A DNA stretch of 64,000 bases from Hamadaea sp013361475 (GCF_040654195.1 NZ_JBFAHM010000013.1:1-64000); one strand, 5' to 3'; numbered from the stretch's first letter, positions 1-8,635 are shown. The notes: generated by a model from the letters alone, not told the origin. A program made the numbers and translations.

Positions 1-971
1 AGCCACCGCTCCAACTGCGCCCGATGCTCGGCGTTCTCGCGTACGCCCGGCAGCGGCACCTGATGCGCCCGGAACGTGCCCTCGACCGGCACCCCATCCA
101 CCTCCACCGGACCGGTCCAGCCCTTCGGCGTACGCAACACGATCATCGGCCAGCGCGGCCGGCTGCCGTCGTGCTCGCTGCGCGCGCGCCGCTGAACCTC
201 GCGGATCTCGTCCAGCGCCCCGTCCAACGCCTGGGCCAGGTCGTGGTGGACCTTCACCGGATCGTCCCCAGCGACGAGGATCGGCTGATAGCCGTAGCCC
301 TGCATGACCTGGAGCAGGTCTTCCTCGGGGATGCGGGCGAACAGCGTCGGGTTGGCGATCTTGTAGCCGTTGAGGTGCAGGATCGGCAGGACCGCCCCGT
401 CGGTGACCGGGTCGCAGAACATGTTTCCCAGCCAGCTGGCGGCCAGCGGGCCGGTCTCCGCCTCACCGTCGCCGATGACGCAGGCGACCACCAGGTCGGG
501 ATTGTCGAACACCGCCCCGTACGCGTGCATCAGCGAATAGCCCAGCTCACCGCCCTCATGGATGGAGCCGGGCACCTCCGGCGCGGCATGGCTCGGGATG
601 CCACCAGGAAAGGAGAACTGCCGGAACAGCCGGGCCATCCCCGCCTCGTCCGGCCCGACCGCCGGATACAGCTCGCTGTAGGTGCCTTCGAGCCAGGTAT
701 TGGCGACCATGGCCGGGCCGCCGTGCCCCGGACCGGCGATGAACAGCGCGTTCAGATCCCGCGCGATGATGGCCCGGTTCATGTGCGCCCAGATCAGATT
801 CAGCCCCGGACTCGTGCCCCAGTGCCCCAGCAGCCGAGGTTTGATCTGCTCGGCCGCCAGCGGCTCCCGGAGCAGCGGATTGTCCATCAGGTAGATCTGC
901 CCGACGGTCAAATAGTTCGCCGCCCGCCACCAGGCGTCGACGGTGTCCAGCGTCTCATCGTCCAGGTACAT
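1..971 (-). CDS. xfp: Phosphoketolase (xylulose-5-P/fructose-6-P), partial
   Basis: N-terminal ~323 residues of a thiamine-diphosphate phosphoketolase; the rest lies beyond the left edge. The family cleaves xylulose-5-P or fructose-6-P with phosphate to give acetyl-P and an aldose phosphate. Visible family features are the opening DTVDAWWRAANYL, the segment LFIAGPGHGGPAMVAN, and the ThDP motif GDGEAETGPLAASW near residue 165. ATG at 971 is preceded by AAGGGA at a normal distance. It diverges from the DUF402 gene at 1020 with about 50 bp between the starts. It lies apart from the pentose-phosphate operon at 15711-24051 but shares its sugar-phosphate substrates. Confidence 0.93.
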   Translation of the reverse strand, partial: MYLDDETLDTVDAWWRAANYLTVGQIYLMDNPLLREPLAAEQIKPRLLGHWGTSPGLNLIWAHMNRAIIARDLNALFIAGPGHGGPAMVANTWLEGTYSELYPAVGPDEAGMARLFRQFSFPGGIPSHAAPEVPGSIHEGGELGYSLMHAYGAVFDNPDLVVACVIGDGEAETGPLAASWLGNMFCDPVTDGAVLPILHLNGYKIANPTLFARIPEEDLLQVMQGYGYQPILVAGDDPVKVHHDLAQALDGALDEIREVQRRARSEHDGSRPRWPMIVLRTPKGWTGPVEVDGVPVEGTFRAHQVPLPGVRENAEHRAQLERW

Positions 972-1006
972 GTCGGTCCCTTACCCTTTTGCGGTGCGCT
1001 GCCCTC

Positions 1007-1012
1007 TACGGT
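1007..1012 (+). promoter_or_regulatory. Candidate -10 of leaderless DUF402 gene
   Basis: TACGGT lies exactly 7 nt before GTG 1020, and there is no Shine-Dalgarno sequence. This fits a leaderless transcript starting at the GTG. Confidence 0.45.
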
Positions 1013-1019
1013 GGCCTAC

Positions 1020-1526
1020 GTGAGTGACGTACGGGTGCTATATCGCAAATTCGACGGCCGGCTGCACTGGCAGACGACCCTCCGCCACCTGGGCGAGGAC
1101 GAGCACGGCGTCTGGCTGGGCTCCCCGCCCGGCGGCGCTTGGCGACGCGACGGCGGCCCGTGGATCACCGTGCACGGGCCGCGGCTCATGGTCGCGCCGC
1201 GCGATCGCTGGTGGACGGCCCGCTTCAACAGCGAACCCGACTCCCGGACGGCGATCTACTGCGACGTCACCGCGATCCCCGAGTGGACCGCCCCCGACGA
1301 GCTGACCATCGTCGACCTGGACCTCGACGTGATCCGGCTGCGGACCACCGGTGAGGTGTCGCTGCTCGACGAGGACGAGTTCGCCCTCCACACGTCGCTG
1401 TTCGGCTACCCGGCCGCCGTCGTGGAATCGGCACTTTCGTCGGCATCATGGCTTTTGTCGGCTGTCGCGAACTTCGACGAGCCGTTTCACACGGCCCCCG
1501 ACCGCTACCTCGCGCTGCTCGGATGA
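1020..1526 (+). CDS. DUF402 / FomD-like protein
   Basis: 168-residue soluble protein of the DUF402 (FomD barrel-like) family. The family includes nucleoside-diphosphate and nucleotidyl-ester hydrolases, but the substrate here cannot be inferred. The middle carries RWWTARFNSEPD followed by YCDVTAIPEW and IVDLDLDVIRL, the characteristic acidic stretch expected to bind metal. GTG 1020 is chosen because TACGGT sits 7 nt upstream; GTG 1011 is the in-frame alternative. The stop overlaps the HIT gene start by ATGA, so the two are translationally coupled and probably co-transcribed. Confidence 0.8.
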   Translation: MSDVRVLYRKFDGRLHWQTTLRHLGEDEHGVWLGSPPGGAWRRDGGPWITVHGPRLMVAPRDRWWTARFNSEPDSRTAIYCDVTAIPEWTAPDELTIVDLDLDVIRLRTTGEVSLLDEDEFALHTSLFGYPAAVVESALSSASWLLSAVANFDEPFHTAPDRYLALLG

Positions 1527-2008
1527 CACCCTTCGACGCCACCGCCTACGAAGAGCGGGTGCGGGCCGGCTGCTTCGTCTGCGCCTTCCTCACCGGCGAA
1601 CCCGGCTACGAGCACGAACTGCTCTACGACGACGGAGATCACGTCGCCTTCCTCAGCCGCTACCCCACCCTGCCCGGGTACGCCCTCGTCGTGCCGCGCC
1701 GCCACGTGACCGACGTGATCCGCGACCTCAGCCCTTCGGAGTATCTCGGCCTGCAGGCGGTCGTGCATCGGGTGGCGCGGGCGCTCAACGCCGTCGTCCC
1801 GACCGAGCGGACCTACGTGCTGTCGCTCGGCAGCATGCAGGGCAACTCGCACATCCACTGGCATGTCGCGCCGCTGCCGCCGGGCGTGCCCTACTCGCGA
1901 CAGCAGTATCACGCTCTGATGCACGAGAACGGCGTTCTCTCGCAGTCGACTGCCGAGATCGCCGCTCTCGGTGCCGCCATTCGGGCTGCGCTGAGTGATC
2001 TTGAATAG
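1523..2008 (+). CDS. HIT-family nucleotide hydrolase/transferase
   Basis: 161-residue histidine-triad protein. HIT enzymes hydrolyse or transfer nucleoside monophosphates from dinucleoside polyphosphates or nucleotidyl amides. The signature is SHIHWHVAPLP near residue 112, with the usual upstream PGYALVVPRRHV. A Cys-x2-Cys-like N-terminus (GCFVCAFL) is typical of actinobacterial members. ATG 1523 overlaps the preceding stop, so a longer upstream start is unnecessary. The stop codon lies inside the first arm of the hairpin at 1995-2046. Coupling to a DUF402 protein suggests both act on nucleotides; that link is inference. Confidence 0.88.
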   Translation: MTPFDATAYEERVRAGCFVCAFLTGEPGYEHELLYDDGDHVAFLSRYPTLPGYALVVPRRHVTDVIRDLSPSEYLGLQAVVHRVARALNAVVPTERTYVLSLGSMQGNSHIHWHVAPLPPGVPYSRQQYHALMHENGVLSQSTAEIAALGAAIRAALSDLE

Positions 2009-2046
2009 AAAGCGCTGCCAGGGCGACGTTTTCTATCCAAGATCAC
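1995..2046. terminator. Long stem-loop overlapping HIT stop codon
   Basis: 17-bp arms with one mismatch (GTGATCTTGAATAGAAA / TTTCTATCCAAGATCAC). The loop contains GCCAGGGC. It lies between convergent genes and has no U tract. Probably a bidirectional terminator or a REP-like element. Confidence 0.6.
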
Positions 2047-2069
2047 CGAGCCTGGCGGGCATCAGAAAT

Positions 2070-2117
2070 GATCTAGGCGAGAAACGGCGGCCAGGGCACC
2101 CATTTCTCGCCTAGATC
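2070..2117. terminator. Second stem-loop between HIT and sufT genes
   Basis: Perfect 15-bp arms (GATCTAGGCGAGAAA / TTTCTCGCCTAGATC). The 18-nt loop also contains GCCAGGGC. The shared loop core with the neighbouring hairpin at 1995-2046 points to a repeat family. Confidence 0.6.
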
Positions 2118-2132
2118 GACAAGCACATGCGG

Positions 2133-2495
2133 TCAGACGTTGAAGCCGAGCGCCCGGAGCTGATCCCGGCCCTCGTCGGTGATCTTGTCCGGGCCCCACG
2201 GCGGCAGCCACACCCAGTTGATGCGGATGTCCGCGGCGAGACCGCCGCCCGGGCCGCCGCACAGCGCCGACCGGGCCTGGTCCTCGATGACGTCGGTCAA
2301 TGGGCAGGCCGCCGAGGTCAGCGTCATGTCGAGGGTGACGACGTTGTCGTCGTCGACGTGGACGCCGTAGATCAGGCCGAGGTCCACGACGTTGATGCCC
2401 AGCTCGGGGTCGACGACGTCCTTCATCGCCTCCTCGACCTCGGCCTCGGTGGCCTTCGAAACCGAAGGCGCGGCCGCAACAGTGTCTTCGCTCAT
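2133..2495 (-). CDS. sufT: SufT/MIP18-type Fe-S assembly protein (DUF59)
   Basis: 120-residue MIP18-family protein at the distal end of the suf operon. It probably helps deliver or mature Fe-S clusters. Family landmarks are VVDPELGINVVDLGLIYGV at about residues 25-45 and TLTSAACPLTDVI with the conserved cysteine at about residues 58-70. The start ATG at 2495 overlaps the sufU stop by 4 nt (ATGA). This is the standard last gene of actinobacterial suf clusters. The C-terminus after PDKITDEGRDQLRALGFNV is complete and is followed by paired hairpins. Confidence 0.88.
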   Translation of the reverse strand: MSEDTVAAAPSVSKATEAEVEEAMKDVVDPELGINVVDLGLIYGVHVDDDNVVTLDMTLTSAACPLTDVIEDQARSALCGGPGGGLAADIRINWVWLPPWGPDKITDEGRDQLRALGFNV

Positions 2496-2941
2496 GAGGG
2501 AACCTCCATCGCACCGGCCCGCGCCAGCGCGTCCTTGAACGCCATCCAGGAAAGCAGCGCGCACTTCACCCGCGCCGGATACTTCGCCACCCCGGCGAAC
2601 GCCACCGCGTCGCCGAGGACCTCCTCGTCGGGCTCCACCTGGCCCTTGCTCTGCATCAGCTCCACGAACGTCTCGTGCACCTTCAGCGCCTCGCTCACCG
2701 CCGAGCCTGTGAGCAGTTCGTGCAGGACGCTCGCCGAGGCCTGGCTGATCGAGCAGCCCTGCCCCTCCCAGGAGACGTCGACGATCTTGCCGTCGTCGGC
2801 GTTGACCCGCAGGGTGATCTCGTCACCGCAGGTCGGGTTCACGTGGTGCGCCTCCGCACCGAAGGGCTCCCGGAGCCCCCGGCCGAGCGGGCGCTTGTAG
2901 TGATCGAGGATGATCTCTTGGTAGAGCTGATCGAGCTGCAT
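2492..2941 (-). CDS. sufU: SufU sulfur relay / scaffold protein
   Basis: 149-residue SufU. In Gram-positive bacteria it accepts persulfide sulfur from SufS as a zinc-dependent sulfurtransferase. The expected ligands are present: NPTCGDE near residue 40, GQGCSISQASAS near 65 and RVKCALLSW near 128. The opening QLYQEIILDHYKRPLG is diagnostic. ATG 2941 lies 2 nt after the sufS stop (2944), so it is tightly coupled. No truncation or motif loss is visible. Confidence 0.95.
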   Translation of the reverse strand: MQLDQLYQEIILDHYKRPLGRGLREPFGAEAHHVNPTCGDEITLRVNADDGKIVDVSWEGQGCSISQASASVLHELLTGSAVSEALKVHETFVELMQSKGQVEPDEEVLGDAVAFAGVAKYPARVKCALLSWMAFKDALARAGAMEVPS

Positions 2942-2943
2942 GG

Positions 2944-4251
2944 CTACGCGAACACCTTCCGGACCTGAGTCAGGCCGCGCACGAGGGCGTCGACCTCGTC
3001 GGTCGTCGTGTAGAGGTAGAAGGAGGCGCGGGTCATCGCCGCGACGCCGAAGCGTACGCAGGTCGGCCGGGCGCAGTGGTGACCGACCCGGACCTGCACG
3101 CCGAGGCTGTCGAGCACCTGGCCGACGTCGTGCGGGTGGATCGGGGCGCCGTCGTCGGCGGCCAGCGAGAACGAGATCGTCCCGCCCCGGCCGACCGGCA
3201 CCGTGGGGCCGAAGACGTGCAGCCCCGGCACGGTGGCCAGCGCGTCCAGGGCGTACGCCGTCAGCTCCTTCTCGTGCCACTGGATCGCCTCCATGCCCAC
3301 CCCTTGGAGGTAGCGCACGGCGGCGGCCAGCCCGACGGCCTCGGCGATCGGCGGGGTACCCGCCTCGAACCGGGCCGGCGGGGGCGCGTACGTGGTGCGC
3401 GGCATGGTCACCGTCTCCACCATGGAACCACCGCCGAGGAACGGAGGCATGGCCTCCAGCAGCTCGTAGCGGCCCCACAGGACGCCGATCCCGGTCGGCC
3501 CGAGCATCTTGTGCCCGGTGAAGGCGATGAAGTCCACGCCGTAGTCGACGACGTCGAACGGCAGGTGCGGCACGGACTGCGAGCAGTCCAGGAGCACCAG
3601 CGCGCCGACCTCCTTGGCCCGCTTGGTGATGCGGGAGGTCGCGTTGATCGTGCCGAGGATGTTGGAGTAGTGCACCAACGAGACGATCTTGGTCCGCTCG
3701 GTGACCAGTTCGTCCAGGTTGGACTCGTCGAGCCGGCCCTGGTCGGTCACGCCGAACCACTTCAGCGTCGCGCCGGTCCGCTCGCAGAGCAACTGCCACG
3801 GCACGAGGTTGGAGTGGTGCTCCATCTCGCTGATGACGATCTCGTCGCCCGGCCCGAGGCGGAACCGCGGGTCGGCCGCGGTGCCGGAGAAGGCATGTGC
3901 CACGAGGTTGATCGCCTCGGTGGAGTTCTTCGTGAAGACGACCTCGTCGGCGCGCGGAGCCCCGATGAATCCCGCGACCGTCGCCCGGGCGCCCTCGTAC
4001 GCCTCCGTCGCCTCGGTACCCAGCGTGTAGATCGCCCGCGACACGTTGGCGTTGTGGTGGAGGTAGTGATCCACCATCGCCTCGACCACCTGACGGGGCT
4101 TCTGCGAGGTGTTGCCGGAGTCGAGGTACACCATCGGGTGCCCGTTGATCGTGCGGGACAGGATCGGGAAGTCCGCCCGGATCGCCTCGACGTCCAGGCG
4201 CGGCTTCTCCGCGTACTGGGGCATCCCCTCAGGGATGGTGATCACCGACAT
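2944..4251 (-). CDS. sufS: Cysteine desulfurase SufS
   Basis: 435-residue group II PLP-dependent cysteine desulfurase that takes sulfur from L-cysteine for Fe-S assembly. The PLP lysine is in AFTGHKMLGPTGIG near residue 236. The catalytic cysteine is in VRVGHHCARP near residue 388. EMEHHSNLVPWQ and LDCSQSVPHLP are further cofactor-pocket motifs. It sits between sufC and sufU, its known sulfur acceptor. Length and motifs are normal. The start has GGAGGCGTC upstream and a 9-bp gap after sufC. Confidence 0.96.
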   Translation of the reverse strand: MSVITIPEGMPQYAEKPRLDVEAIRADFPILSRTINGHPMVYLDSGNTSQKPRQVVEAMVDHYLHHNANVSRAIYTLGTEATEAYEGARATVAGFIGAPRADEVVFTKNSTEAINLVAHAFSGTAADPRFRLGPGDEIVISEMEHHSNLVPWQLLCERTGATLKWFGVTDQGRLDESNLDELVTERTKIVSLVHYSNILGTINATSRITKRAKEVGALVLLDCSQSVPHLPFDVVDYGVDFIAFTGHKMLGPTGIGVLWGRYELLEAMPPFLGGGSMVETVTMPRTTYAPPPARFEAGTPPIAEAVGLAAAVRYLQGVGMEAIQWHEKELTAYALDALATVPGLHVFGPTVPVGRGGTISFSLAADDGAPIHPHDVGQVLDSLGVQVRVGHHCARPTCVRFGVAAMTRASFYLYTTTDEVDALVRGLTQVRKVFA

Positions 4252-4260
4252 GACGCCTCC

Positions 4261-5025
4261 TCAGGCCGCCGCACCCGTGACGTAGCGCTCGTAGCCTTCG
4301 GCTTCCAGCTTGTCCGCCAGCTCCGGGCCGCCTTCCTCGACGATCTTCCCCGCGACGAAGACGTGCACGAAGTCCGGCTTGATGTAGCGCAGGATCCGCG
4401 TGTAGTGCGTGATGAGCAGGGTGCCGATGCCGGTCGTCTCCTTGACCCGGTTGACGCCCTCGCTGACCACCCGCAGCGCGTCGACGTCGAGGCCGGAGTC
4501 GGTCTCGTCGAGGATCGCGATCTTCGGCTTGAGCAGCTCCAGCTGCACGATCTCGTGCCGCTTCTTCTCGCCGCCGGAGAAGCCCTCGTTCACGTTGCGC
4601 TGCGCGAACGCCGGGTCCATGCCCAGGCGCTCCATCGCGCCCTTCAGGTCCGCGCCCCACGTGCGCAGCTTCGGGGCCTCACCGTCGATGGCGGTCTTGG
4701 CGGTACGCAGGAAGTTGGCGACCGAGACGCCGGGGACCTCGACGGGGTACTGCATCGCGAGGAAGAGCCCGGCGCGGGCGCGCTCGTCGACCGACATGGC
4801 CAGCACGTCCTGCCCGTCGAGGGTGACCGTGCCGCCGGTGATCTCGTACTTCGGGTGCCCGGCGATCGAGTACGCCAGCGTCGACTTGCCCGAGCCGTTG
4901 GGGCCCATGATCGCGTGGGTCTCGCCCGACCGCACGGTCAGGGTGACGCCCGCGAGGATCGGCTTCAGCTCGCCCTCGGGCAGCTTGACCGACACCTGCA
5001 GGTCACGGATCTCCAGAACGCTCAT
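4261..5025 (-). CDS. sufC: Fe-S assembly ATPase SufC
   Basis: 254-residue ABC-type ATPase of the SufBCD scaffold. Walker A is GPNGSGKST near residue 41, the signature FSGGEKKRHE near 149, and Walker B IAILDETDSGLDVDAL near 170. It lacks membrane partners and pairs with the SufB and SufD encoded upstream. ATG 5025 overlaps the stop of the Rieske gene by 4 nt (ATGA). Confidence 0.96.
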   Translation of the reverse strand: MSVLEIRDLQVSVKLPEGELKPILAGVTLTVRSGETHAIMGPNGSGKSTLAYSIAGHPKYEITGGTVTLDGQDVLAMSVDERARAGLFLAMQYPVEVPGVSVANFLRTAKTAIDGEAPKLRTWGADLKGAMERLGMDPAFAQRNVNEGFSGGEKKRHEIVQLELLKPKIAILDETDSGLDVDALRVVSEGVNRVKETTGIGTLLITHYTRILRYIKPDFVHVFVAGKIVEEGGPELADKLEAEGYERYVTGAAA

Positions 5026-5354
5026 GGGGTAACTCCATTACTCGACGCCAGGCTGACGTAGACAGAACCGTCGCGGACTTCGACGGGGTAGACGGGAACG
5101 GGTTCGGTCGCGGGCAGCCCGGTCGGCTCTCCGGTCCGAAGGTCGAAACGCGAGCCGTGCAGCCAGCATTCCAGGGTGCAGCCGTCGACCTCGCCGTCGG
5201 ACAGCGGGATCGAGGCGTGCGAGCACTCGTCGTGGATCGCGTAGAACTGGTCGTCCTCCGCGTGCACGATCGCGATCTCGACGCCCTCCACCTCGACGTG
5301 CAGGGCCGAGCCCTTGGCGACGTCGTCGGTGGAACAGGCCGGAACGAAACTCAT
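5022..5354 (-). CDS. Rieske-type ferredoxin in suf operon
   Basis: 110-residue non-heme Rieske [2Fe-2S] protein. The ligand motifs are C-x-H in DECSHASIPL (about residues 44-46) and C-x2-H in LECWLHGSRFDL (about residues 63-66). It has no signal peptide or membrane segment, so it is cytosolic. It probably supplies electrons for cluster assembly or handles a labile cluster; the exact role is unproven. ATG 5354 overlaps the sufD stop by ATGA. Actinobacterial suf operons commonly carry this gene between sufD and sufC. Confidence 0.9.
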   Translation of the reverse strand: MSFVPACSTDDVAKGSALHVEVEGVEIAIVHAEDDQFYAIHDECSHASIPLSDGEVDGCTLECWLHGSRFDLRTGEPTGLPATEPVPVYPVEVRDGSVYVSLASSNGVTP

Positions 5355-6505
5355 GCCGAGGCCCCCTGTAGGCGCGCCTCGATCACGTCCCCGAGCCGGT
5401 CGTGCAGCTCCGGGACCGGGATCTTGGCGAGCAGCTCGGCGAAGAAGCCCCGGACGACCAGCTTGCGGGCCTCGCCCTCGGGGATGCCCCGGGCCATCAG
5501 GTAGAACAGGTGCTCGTCGTCGAACCGGCCGGTGGCGCTGGCGTGCCCGGCCCCGGCCACCTCGCCGGTCTCGATCTCCAGGTTCGGCACCGAGTCGGCC
5601 CGTGCGCCGTCGGACAGCAGCAGGTTCCGGTTGATCTCGTAGGTGTCGGTGCCGGTCGCCTCGGCCCGGATCAGCACGTCGCCGACCCACACGGTGTGCG
5701 CCTGCTCGCCCTGCAGAGCGCCCCGGTAACCCACGTACGAGCGGCAGTCCGGCACGGCGTGGTCAACGAGCAGACGGTGCTCGAGGTGCTGGCCTTCGGT
5801 CGCGAAGTACAGACCGTAAGCGCTCATGTCCCCACCGCGATCGGCGTACTCGACCGAGGTGTACTGCCGGACCAGGTCGCCGCCGAGCGACACCTGCACG
5901 TGCAGAACCTTGGCGTCGCGGCCGAGCCGGAACTTGAGGTGCTGCGCCTGCACCGCGTCGCGGGCCCAGTCGGCCACGGTGACGAGGGTCAGGTGCGCAC
6001 CGGCGCCCACCGAGATCTCCACGTTGTCGGCCAGCGTGGCGCTGCCGGTGTGCTCCACGACCAGCGTCACCTCGGCGAGCGCGCCGACCTCGACGAAGGT
6101 GTGCCCGTACGCGATCCCCTCGGCGCCGCCGCCGACCAGGCGTACCTGGATGGGCTCGGCAGGCGTGGCCTCGCGGGCGACACTGATCAGTGTCGCGTTC
6201 TCGAAGCCCCCGTACGCGAGCGCGCTGATCCGGTCGAACGGCGTGAGCACGCTGCCGATCCGGGCGTCGTCGCGGCCGACGGAGGTCACAGTGACCCCGG
6301 CCGGCAGTGTGGGGATCTCGTACTTCGGCGCCGCCCCCGTGGCGACTGCGCCGGACCCGGTGGTGGCCAGGCCGCGCAGCCGCTTCAGCGGGGTGAACCG
6401 CCACTCCTCCTCCAGCCCCGTCAGGGCCGGGAAGTCCGCGACGTCGTAGGAGCGCAGGGCCTGAGACTTCGTCTTCGGCGGTGCGCTGGTCTCGAGGGTC
6501 GTCAT
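5351..6505 (-). CDS. sufD: Fe-S cluster assembly protein SufD
   Basis: 384-residue SufD, the SufB-like beta-helix subunit of the SufBC2D scaffold. The C-terminal domain carries the family block SASGRFDDEHLFYLMARGIPEGEARKLVVRGF read here as ASATGRFDDEH and YLMARGIPE (about residues 315-335). The region around HRLLVDHAVPDCRSYVGYRG aligns with the core. The start at 6505 overlaps the sufB stop by 1 nt (TGATG). The order sufR-B-D-C-S-U is standard. Confidence 0.94.
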   Translation of the reverse strand: MTTLETSAPPKTKSQALRSYDVADFPALTGLEEEWRFTPLKRLRGLATTGSGAVATGAAPKYEIPTLPAGVTVTSVGRDDARIGSVLTPFDRISALAYGGFENATLISVAREATPAEPIQVRLVGGGAEGIAYGHTFVEVGALAEVTLVVEHTGSATLADNVEISVGAGAHLTLVTVADWARDAVQAQHLKFRLGRDAKVLHVQVSLGGDLVRQYTSVEYADRGGDMSAYGLYFATEGQHLEHRLLVDHAVPDCRSYVGYRGALQGEQAHTVWVGDVLIRAEATGTDTYEINRNLLLSDGARADSVPNLEIETGEVAGAGHASATGRFDDEHLFYLMARGIPEGEARKLVVRGFFAELLAKIPVPELHDRLGDVIEARLQGASA

Positions 6506-7920
6506 CAGCCGACGGCACCTTCCATCTGCAGTTCGATCAGGCGGTTCAGTTCCAGGGCGTACTCCATGGGGAGCTCCTTGGCGATCGGCTCGATGAAGCC
6601 GCGCACGATCATCGCCATGGCCTCGTCCTCGGACAGCCCACGGCTCATCAGGTAGAAGAGCTGGTCCTCGCTGACCTTGGAGACGGTGGCCTCGTGCCCC
6701 ATCGCCACGTCGTCCTCACGGATGTCGACGTAGGGGTAGGTGTCCGACCGGGAGATCGTGTCGACCAGCAGCGCGTCGCACTTGACCGTGGACTTGCTGT
6801 GGCTGGAGCCCTCGAGCACCTGGACGAGACCGCGGTAGGAGGTGCGGCCGCCGCCCCGGGCGATCGACTTGGAGACGATGGTCGAGCTGGTGTGCGGCGC
6901 GGCGTGCACCATCTTCGCGCCCGCGTCCTGGTGCTGGCCCTCGCCGGCCATCGCAACGCTGAGCACCTCGCCCTTGGCGTGCTCGCCGACCATGTAGACG
7001 GCCGGGTACTTCATCGTGACCTTGGAACCGATGTTGCCGTCGATCCACTCCATGGTCGCGCCCTCGTGCGCCACGGCGCGCTTGGTCACCAGGTTGTAGA
7101 CGTTGTTCGACCAGTTCTGGATCGTGGTGTAGCGGCAGCGGCCGCCCTTCTTCACGATGATCTCGACGACCGCGCTGTGCAGCGAGTCGGACGAGTAGAT
7201 CGGCGCGGTGCAGCCCTCGACGTAGTGGACGTACGCGTCCTCGTCCACGATGATCAGGGTCCGCTCGAACTGGCCCATGTTCTCGGTGTTGATCCGGAAG
7301 TACGCCTGCAGCGGGATCTCGACGTGCACGCCCTTCGGCACGTAGATGAACGAGCCGCCGGACCAGACCGAGGTGTTGAGCGCGGCGAACTTGTTGTCGC
7401 CGACCGGGATCACCGTGCCGAAGTACTCCTGGAACAGCTCCGGGTGCTCCTTGAGGCCGGTGTCGGTGTCGAGGAAGATGACACCCTGCTCCTCGAGGTC
7501 CTCACGGATCTTGTGGTAGACCACCTCGGACTCGTACTGCGCCGCGACACCGGCGACGAGGCGCTGCTTCTCCGCCTCGGGGATGCCCAGCTTGTCGTAG
7601 GTGTTCTTGATGTCCTCGGGCAGCTCGTCCCAGCTCGCCGCCTGCTTCTCGGTCGAGCGGACGAAGTACTTGATGTTGTCGAAGTCGATGGTGGACAGAT
7701 CCGCGCCCCAGGCCGGCATCGGCTTGCGGCCGAACAGGCGCAGGCCCTTCAGCCGGAGGTCGAGCATCCACTCGGGTTCGTTCTTCTTCGCCGAGATGTC
7801 GCGTACGACGGCCTCGTTCAGGCCGCGCTGCGCCGACGCGCCCGCGATGTCGGAGTCGGCCCAGCCGTACTCGTACTTCCCCAGGGCAGCAAGATGCTCT
7901 TCCTGCGTGATCTCGGTCAT
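6505..7920 (-). CDS. sufB: Fe-S cluster assembly protein SufB
   Basis: 471-residue SufB, the main scaffold on which the cluster is built. Recognisable segments are FGRKPMPAWGADLS near residue 63, VWSGGSFIYVPKGVHVEIPL near 190, and the cysteine-bearing YVEGCTAPIYSSDSLHSAVVE near 235. There is no intein, unlike some mycobacterial SufB proteins. ATG 7920 overlaps the sufR stop by 1 nt, so regulator and operon are one transcription unit. Confidence 0.96.
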   Translation of the reverse strand: MTEITQEEHLAALGKYEYGWADSDIAGASAQRGLNEAVVRDISAKKNEPEWMLDLRLKGLRLFGRKPMPAWGADLSTIDFDNIKYFVRSTEKQAASWDELPEDIKNTYDKLGIPEAEKQRLVAGVAAQYESEVVYHKIREDLEEQGVIFLDTDTGLKEHPELFQEYFGTVIPVGDNKFAALNTSVWSGGSFIYVPKGVHVEIPLQAYFRINTENMGQFERTLIIVDEDAYVHYVEGCTAPIYSSDSLHSAVVEIIVKKGGRCRYTTIQNWSNNVYNLVTKRAVAHEGATMEWIDGNIGSKVTMKYPAVYMVGEHAKGEVLSVAMAGEGQHQDAGAKMVHAAPHTSSTIVSKSIARGGGRTSYRGLVQVLEGSSHSKSTVKCDALLVDTISRSDTYPYVDIREDDVAMGHEATVSKVSEDQLFYLMSRGLSEDEAMAMIVRGFIEPIAKELPMEYALELNRLIELQMEGAVG

Positions 7921-8624
7921 CAGTTATCCCTCACCGTGACTTGGTGTAGTTGACCGGGGATGTGGGTGGTGCACACCCCGTCCCCGTGGGCGATCGTCGC
8001 CAGACGCTGCACGTGCGAGCCGACCAGACGGGCGATCACCTGGGTCTCGGCCTCGCAGAGCTGCGGGAACTCGGCGGCGACGTGCGCCACCGGGCAGTGG
8101 TGCTGGCACAGTTGGCCACCGCTGGCGATCACGGAGGCGCTGGCAGCGTATCCCTCGGCGGTCAGCGCCTGAGCCAGCGCCTCCGCCCGGGCCAGCGGGT
8201 CGTCGCCCGCCGACGTCATGGCCTCGCGGCAGCGGGCCTCCAACTGCGCGACCTGTGCACGGGCGAACTCGGCGACACCCTTCTCGCCGTTCTGCGCCGC
8301 GATCCAGCGCAGCGCCGCCGCGGCGAGGTCGTCATAGGTGTGCCCGCCGAGGCCTTCCCGGCCCTCGCGGGTCAGCGAGAAGATCTTCGCGGGCCGACCC
8401 CGGCCCTTCGCCGGCTGGTCCCGCCCGGTCACCAGACCGTCGCAGACCAGCGCGTCCAGGTGCCGGCGGATCGCCGCCGGCTTCAGCCCGAGCGCGTCGC
8501 CGAGCTGGGCCGCCGTGGCGCCGCCGAGCCCCAGCAACTCCAGCACCCGGTCGCGGGTACGCCGATCGGCGCCCTCCGCCGGGGCGTACTGGAGCCCAGA
8601 AGATCGGGCCGCGGCGATTTCCAC
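7920..8624 (-). CDS. sufR: SufR-like Fe-S responsive repressor
   Basis: 234-residue DeoR/ArsR-type winged-helix regulator. The helix-turn-helix lies at about residues 35-62 (ATAAQLGDALGLKPAAIRRH) and the wing includes GRGRPAKIFSLT. The C-terminal half has four cysteines in QLCQHHCPVAHV, FPQLCEAE and GDGVCTTH, as expected for the [4Fe-4S] site of SufR. By analogy it represses suf when its cluster is intact. The GTG start at 8624 abuts a small dyad (8626-8635), a plausible autoregulatory site. It heads the whole operon. Confidence 0.9.
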   Translation of the reverse strand: MEIAAARSSGLQYAPAEGADRRTRDRVLELLGLGGATAAQLGDALGLKPAAIRRHLDALVCDGLVTGRDQPAKGRGRPAKIFSLTREGREGLGGHTYDDLAAAALRWIAAQNGEKGVAEFARAQVAQLEARCREAMTSAGDDPLARAEALAQALTAEGYAASASVIASGGQLCQHHCPVAHVAAEFPQLCEAETQVIARLVGSHVQRLATIAHGDGVCTTHIPGQLHQVTVRDN

Positions 8625-8625
8625 T

Positions 8626-8635
8626 ACACCAGTGT
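8626..8635. promoter_or_regulatory. Candidate SufR operator at sufR start
   Basis: ACAC-CA-GTGT dyad immediately upstream of the sufR GTG. It has ACAC/GTGT half-sites like those reported for SufR, but not the same spacing, so this is tentative. Confidence 0.3.

Noticed and set aside
24..1010. Open frame on the plus strand across the phosphoketolase gene
   Set aside because: Antisense to clear phosphoketolase coding sequence. Only its last part (from 1020) is the DUF402 gene.
3076..5061. 661-codon plus-strand frame over sufS/sufC
   Set aside because: Shadow of high-G+C third positions. The protein is low-complexity Arg/Val/Asp-rich, and the minus strand encodes SufS and SufC.
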